A DNA stretch of 64,000 bases from Pardosa pseudoannulata. Lineage: Eukaryota; Arthropoda; Arachnida; Araneae; Lycosidae. The stretch spans positions 22,775,491 through 22,839,490 of the forward strand of contig CM063504.1 in NCBI GenBank assembly GCA_032207245.1. Reading direction: 5' to 3'. The translations under genes were made by a program, and so were the position numbers. This document shows, piece after piece, positions 58,504-64,000 of this stretch; within the stretch, counting starts at the first letter, position 1, and every line of letters begins with the position of its first letter. Under the pieces are notes generated by a model. The model had not been told where the DNA came from. It searched no databases and worked only from the letters and a program-made list of their open reading frames with translations.

Positions 58504-61168
58504 CCGAAATTCGAACATGAGATTAACAAATTCTTTTAAAACTCCACCAACGTGAAACATATCATTAATGTTTTTAAATTTACTAACTGATTTATGCTTA
58601 TTTTTAATAAACAATTTTTAATTATATTTGATAGTTGTTTTGATTATTTCTTATTTTGTTATACTTAATAGAGATAACACAGATAAAATATATATAGATA
58701 ATTTTCAACATTCTTTTGATACTTCGTACAATTAGCTGTTATGGAAGATCCCCTTGGGGCGGTGGTTCCAAAAAGGTTGAGAACCTTTGGTCTAAACAAG
58801 CGATATTAGTTGGAAATCTCAGCGCCGAATTTTTTTCATGATTACTATATTTTCTCTATAAATACTTCCTAAACATAAAAGTTAAAAAATAATAAGAAAA
58901 TATTACAATTAAAAGATATTAAAACTATTTTAGAGATTTGATATAATTTTTTTAGAATAAGTAGATCAACATTGACATCTATATAGAAATGAAAAATAAA
59001 TAACAAATAAAAGCAATTCTGAATTACTCAGTAGATCCAACTCCGAACGGATATCTGCACTTTAAATGCAAAATTATATTATATAAATTAATTAAAAGTT
59101 AATCATCTGAAACAAAATTATGTAGTATATAAAAAGGTATATGTAGTATATTTCCCTTTGATTATTTTTCATTACAGTAAAATAATTTCGTCTGCATTAT
59201 TTTACTATTTTAAATCTTTAAAACAAAACTGAATAGAAAGGATATGACACTTTAAATCGCCCTTTTCCACTTTAGAAAAATTTATATCTTAATTCAATTT
59301 ACGTTAGTAAATGCAGAAACAAAAATAAAAAAATGCAATAAATTTTAATAAGCAGTGACCTTATATTTTTTTTCAGAAATGCTTACAGTAAAAATGTGTG
59401 GCATACTATCAAAATTTTCTTTTATAAAAATGTTTAACAAGGAAATATTTTCATTACAGATGATGTAATACAACTCAAAGAATATAACTTGCGTAACAAT
59501 TATAAACCGCAGATTTAAAACACGCAAAATATATTCCTATACTTTAGGTATATTTTTCGTACAAATGTTTTTTTTTTTTTTTTCATTTAGAAAAAAAAGC
59601 ACCTGGTTCAGTACCGGTTTCAGTTAAGTTGTTTATTACCGCCAATCCATCAAAGAGGGGGAGAAAGGAATGATGTATACATACATGTTCATGTAACATC
59701 TTTATCGTGATATTACATTACATATTTAAAAATCAATGTTACATCTGATTGTAGACAGGTAGAGAAAATGCACTGGAAAGAAAACCGGCAGGTGTTCGAG
59801 ATATTGTTGAAGTAGGAACAGATGGCAAATTAGCCGCTTAAGTGTGTGTCTCGTAATTAAAAGGTAAACGTTCAAGGTCTAGTGAAAAGAAGTGCTATGA
59901 CTAATTCTATATTATTTTTTATGAAAGCAATTTCGTTATGAAACATGAGATAACAATGTTACAAGAGATAGGTATAAAGTCATTTTTAAAGCCCTTTTTT
60001 CTAATTCACTATTTAAATCAGGGTGACAACCTACTGCTTCTGAACTTCCAAATAAAAATGTGAATATTTTGTGTTTTGAATTAATTTCAATAAAGACATA
60101 ACATATATCTGCCCATCATAATGTTTATTTTACACGTGTAAGAGCAAAGACTAATTGAGCGAATGAATTAATAAAGTATTTAGTTTAGCACAGACATATA
60201 ATTAAGTGCTGCTTGTTCTACACGATTAGAATGTTGGAAGGCATAGAGAAAATCAACCAAACTGAAATAAATCAAACATTACTTAATTTGAAAATTACGT
60301 TATTATATTGTTTTAAATATTTTTCTTCGTGCCTAGTTAAAATAACTAAGTTTTTTTTTAAATTTAAATAAATCTTATTCAACCAGTCTATGCATGTGGT
60401 GGTTATGGATTTATATTAAAGCAAAAATATAGTCTTCCAAACATCTATATGGAATGCGCCCTCACACGAATTGACTGAGGTTGAAAGGTTGCCCACTACT
60501 GATTTAGAAAATCTGGAAAATTAAGCTGTCCTTGATATCTGCTTTAGGTTTAACGAGTAAAGCAAAGTTTGTACAATGATAAGGAGATTGGAAAAATATA
60601 ACAATTATACTAAGTGTTTGTGGAATATATTCTATTCAGAATGCTTCTAAATTGTGGGGACATAAAAAATTATTGCTAACCCCATAAAAGGCCCAATCAG
60701 GTAACTGAGGATTAGATTTTTAAAAATTTCATCGGAATTTCAAGTTTATTTTAATTTTAAATTTCATGAGATTATCTTATTTATTTATTATTAGTATAGT
60801 CATGAATAAAGATTTTAAAAACGAAAATATCATATAAATTAGGAACAACTTTTGATTCGTGTGTAAATCAGATAGTTTACTTTAAAGGTTACATCATTTA
60901 TAATGAGAAAGATTTATTGTTTTTTTTTTCTATTTTGTTGAGATGATGCTCTTTTGTATAACACCAGAAATGTGATTTATTTGTTTGCTTGATTTATAGA
61001 TGAAATTTTGAGAAATAGTGTAATTTAAGCCTGCGTGTAAATAATGTGGTTGAAATGTAACTTTCAAGCAGGGGAGAGAGAAACAAAACTTGTATTTTAG
61101 TTTGTTGACGAACGGAAGTTACACATTACTGTTATGAAATAAAATAGGAAAGGTATTAGAGTACTTAC

Positions 61169-61426
61169 AATACTGCAGTCCTCAGGTTCTTTCACAATAT
61201 CCTCTAAGGCTGTAAGATATGCATCAAGCTCCTTCAACCTTTCATTATCAAAATTATCAATGCAATTATCCAATTCCACACTCTTGAAAACATTATCATC
61301 TTTTGACGCGACGGGAACAGATCTGTCGTCCACTACTGTGCAAGAGCTGACATCTAAATTATTAGTCATTAGATCATCCTGTTTGATAATATTCTTTACC
61401 ATGCTTGAACCAGTTTGTTTTCCGCT
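61169..61426 (-). CDS. Second exon of unassigned minus-strand gene (86 codons)
   Basis: The acceptor TTGTTAAG is followed by SGKQTGSSMVKNIIKQDDLM; the exon ends ...ERLKELDAYLTALEDIV, KEPEDCSI and a consensus GTAAGT donor. It is phase 0 at both ends. The peptide is acidic and polar with one amphipathic helix near its end. If transcription starts in this exon, the inner Met at 61402 could serve instead. No following exon could be identified between here and 50.5 kb. Joining to the 19226 exon is possible in phase but unproven. Confidence 0.6.
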
Positions 61427-61886
61427 CTTAACAAAAAATACAAAAACTCGCTTTGAAAGTCTCTTATGGCACTTTTTAGATTTGCAGTTATTAATATCTC
61501 ATTTAATCTTATAAACCCCAAAGCTCCTTTATCTTAAATAAAATTTTCATAAGATTGTCATATTTGGTGTTTTAAATAAATAGAAATTTTTATAAAATTA
61601 TTTGGCACTAATCCACACAGTAAATTGAGGGTTTACATGCAGGTAGATGAGTTTAAATTTTTAAACTTGTATGCAAGTAACAGAAGTCCCATTCTCAAAT
61701 GTAACTTTACAATTTTTGGAGACATTTTCGAAGATTTGAAACTGCACTTCCAGAGTAAAATTACAAGAAAATCTTGACAAAAATTCGAGTTACAAGTGAA
61801 AAACAAATTGAATGTTTACATTTTTGAGATATACGAAAAACAATATTTAAAACTTGTTACTCCTTTATATATAAGTATCCATTTAC
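61427..61886. other. Intron between the two 61 kb exons
   Basis: 460 bases of AT-rich sequence with a good acceptor and donor at its ends; nothing else seen. Confidence 0.5.
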
Positions 61887-61961
61887 CTTGCACATTTCAT
61901 TTTTAATAAATCCACAGGAGACGCTGCTTGGGTCAATGTATAACTCGGCTTTAACTTTCAT
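61887..61961 (-). CDS. 5' coding exon of unassigned minus-strand gene (25 codons)
   Basis: The ATG at 61961 has an in-frame TAA 14 codons upstream. The peptide is MKVKAELYIDPSSVSCGFIK plus NEMCK and ends at an AAG/GTAAAT donor in phase 0. The next exon (61426) begins in phase 0, so the two splice cleanly. I do not recognise the sequence. It may be the distal 5' end of the RhoGEF gene, whose 19226 exon also accepts phase 0, or of another gene. Confidence 0.6.
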
Positions 61962-62099
61962 CAATTCTTCTGTGTCCGAAAACGTAATAAATACAGGCAC
62001 CGTTTAGCTTGATACGAGTAACTGCAATACTTCATAAGATATTACAACTTTCTCACTATTGAAGATACACCAAAGAACTCAAACCGAAAGCCCGGATTC

Positions 62100-62640
62100 T
62101 ATCAGCTGAAAGAAACGTTCGCATGGAATCAGCTGACAGTTCCGACATTAATTAGCTAGAGCACGCCATCTACAAACACAAGCAGCAAACAAAAATGGAT
62201 CAAAAACTGGACGGGTTTGGCGAATTCGTAACAGATCTTATTCTGAATGTTTTTCACAAAAACCGTTTTAACAACCGCTCACGTGCATTGGGGATCTTTC
62301 TCTCTCCCCTTCAATGAACTTCCACGAACAAGAAAAGGTTCAAAAAGTTGTCAGCCGGCCCACAGCTTCAGCAGAAGCTGAGTTCTACTGCAGTGAAAGC
62401 TGGTAAGAGCGGAAGTGACTGAAGTTGAGAAGAGAACTTGGCGGCCAATGTCGACTAAGCAGGGTGAAAGGGGAACGAGGAGAGGGGGGAAGGTCCTGAG
62501 CGGTTTTATTTCTTTTTTGTGTGTTTTTCACCCTGGCGTCAACGGGCAGCCTTGAAGCCCACATGTGTTGGTAAGAGAAGTCGGAGTTCAGTGATTTGGG
62601 TTTGGGTAACTTCTCGATGGAATGATCATCAATAAACAAA
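62100..62640 (-). promoter_or_regulatory. Candidate promoter/5'UTR region of the 61.9 kb gene
   Basis: This segment just upstream of the 61961 start is clearly richer in G and C than its surroundings. It carries two CAGCTG E-boxes (62103-62108 and 62130-62135) in matching TCAGCTG contexts. No TATA box stands out. The short minus-strand frame inside it (62385-62639) is Pro/Ser-rich and not convincing as protein. Confidence 0.3.
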
Positions 62641-63923
62641 TAAGAACAGGTATAATTGATATATTAAATAAAGCATTGTTTCAAGCACAAAGGTAAAAAA
62701 AAAAATGAGCGGGAATTTCAATAAAAGTACTAGTTAATTCATCAGATAGCATTTGAAGTAAACTGAGAATCTGTAAAAAGGAATTTTGCACGGAGAATGG
62801 AGAAAACTAATCTCTGTAAGAAAGAGAATCGTGTACAGTAGTTGTTTAAGCTGATTAAAAAAAAAAAAATCAGTTACGATTTTTAAAACTTTTATTTAGT
62901 GTTTGTACAACGGAAGACATCGATTCATAACAACTTAAAAATCATAAGTTTAAAGATCATCTCAGCAAATTATTTAATTTAAAATATTAAGACATTGCCA
63001 GTAAAATGACCAGTTTGTCGATAGATAAATTTAATAATGTAATTATATGCTATATTTATATCTAAACATTCATTATATGCTAATATTTGAGATTTTCTTT
63101 ACATTTTTTAAATTTAAGTTTAGTATTACATATTTAACATTATACTAAATATTAACATAAAACATATTTAAAAAATTATCAGGATAAAACTAAAGAACAA
63201 AATAAAAAAAGATTGTAAAATAATCCTCACCTTATCAGAATGCAGGTAAGAGTTAATTTATAACGGCCTCACTTAAAAATTTAGAATGTTCTCCACAGAA
63301 CTATTTCGTATACTCCTGCATTTAGTATGTCATTTATAACGACATTTATAAAACAATGTCAACTTTACAATTCCGCATTAAAGCATTTTGCATTAAATCA
63401 TTTCATTATACATACACACGAATAATACAACCCAATGTTCTATAATACTATTGATTATATATTACTAAAAAAATTGGGAATAATTTCAATTGATTTTCTC
63501 GTGCATTCTTCCATGGATGTCGCATATTATTTAAAAAATGATAATTTTTTACAACTGTTACTTACAGTATGCTTTTAAATAATACCAAATACTATTACAA
63601 ACTGAAAAATTTGACTTCATTTTGGATCTTACTCCTTAATGAGGAATTTTCACGTTTTCTAATTTTGATTTTAAACGATAGAAGACAAAAAAAGTAAGCA
63701 GGACAGTAGCTATTTTTCTTTCATTTGGGGGCCTAATGAGTGATTTCTAATGGGTTTTATAGCGGACTCTTTAACGTCTCTCAAAAACGATACTTTTTCT
63801 CCGCCGAGTTTGTGACGTCATCGTTCATGCAGACACCGAGCGCCTATGCTGTTTACATGTTAAAAGGCGAATTTTAAATTTGTTTTTGTGTAAAGTATCG
63901 CATATAATGGAAATTTTTTTGTT
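62641..63923. other. Intergenic stretch between the two divergent genes
   Basis: AT-rich without an ORF to about 63700, then a less AT-rich segment with the CRE-like site that precedes the plus-strand start. Confidence 0.5.
63813..63820. promoter_or_regulatory. CRE-like palindrome TGACGTCA
   Basis: A perfect CREB/ATF consensus octamer lies upstream of the plus-strand start at 63924, in a locally GC-richer patch. It could be a promoter element; a single 8-mer is only weak evidence. Confidence 0.3.
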
Positions 63924-64000
63924 ATGTCTGGCATTAAAAAATCATACTTTAAATATTGTATTGTGCCACTCTGTAAAAATACAACTAATTGCAATGAGAA
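63924..64000 (+). CDS. Start of THAP-type zinc-finger protein (partial, runs off right edge)
   Basis: An ATG opens a frame that stays open to the window edge: MSGIKKSYFKYCIVPLCKN followed by TTNCNEK. The C-x4-C pair within the first 20 residues, followed by Lys-Asn-Thr-Thr, is how many arthropod THAP-like DNA-binding proteins begin, including ones captured by transposons. The rest of the zinc finger (Cys, His, and the AVPTF box) would lie beyond the window, so this is a tentative call. A palindromic CRE-like TGACGTCA sits about 105 bases upstream. Confidence 0.4.
   Translation, partial: MSGIKKSYFKYCIVPLCKNTTNCNE

Larger units (their letters stand above)
50479..61168. other. 10.7 kb stretch, no confident gene
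   Basis: AT-rich. It contains a long inverted-repeat element (53181-54182), a (TA)n tract (about 55354-55405), a small inverted pair (55881-56076) and a hAT transposase remnant (58432-58503). Short open frames here look random. From 59.0 to 61.1 kb I see nothing. Confidence 0.5.

Overview
This is animal nuclear DNA: strongly AT-rich, with small coding exons bounded by GT/AG sites, kilobase-scale introns, tRNA-derived SINEs and many MITE-like DNA transposons. There are no operons. The gene content and repeat types suggest an arthropod. A spider or other arachnid is my best guess, but that is inference, not something the sequence proves.

Left part (1 to about 33.3 kb): one minus-strand gene is read exon by exon. 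Its fourteen downstream exons (1-55 through 18996-19226) join in frame and encode a spectrin-like region, a Ser-rich linker, a complete Dbl-homology (DH) domain and a pleckstrin-homology (PH) domain, followed by the start of the C-terminal tail. The closest family I recognise is puratrophin-1/PLEKHG4 (with ARHGEF40/Solo and Drosophila Puratrophin-1-like), exchange factors for Rho GTPases. The 3' end lies beyond base 1. A first coding exon with a good start codon is at 33070-33288. Introns carry SINEs, piggyBac-type and hAT-type MITEs, fold-back elements, a probable LTR fragment and tandem repeats.

Middle (33.3 to 61 kb): mostly non-coding and repeat-rich. The exception, and the most unusual object in the window, is an intact intronless minus-strand ORF of 1090 codons (47206-50478). 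I do not recognise the protein. Its C-terminal third has sixteen tryptophans spaced exactly 11 residues apart, and 11-residue spacing can be followed upstream as well. It appears to be a hendecad-repeat helical protein, partly punctuated by proline.

Right part (61 to 64 kb): two in-phase minus-strand exons (61169-61426 and 61887-61961) form the 5' end of a coding region. They could be a distal alternative 5' end of the RhoGEF gene, which would place the hendecad gene inside its intron, or a separate gene. At the right edge a plus-strand ORF begins (63924) and looks like the start of a THAP-type zinc-finger protein.

All boundaries come from reading splice sites and reading frames by eye. No alignment, transcript or database search was available.
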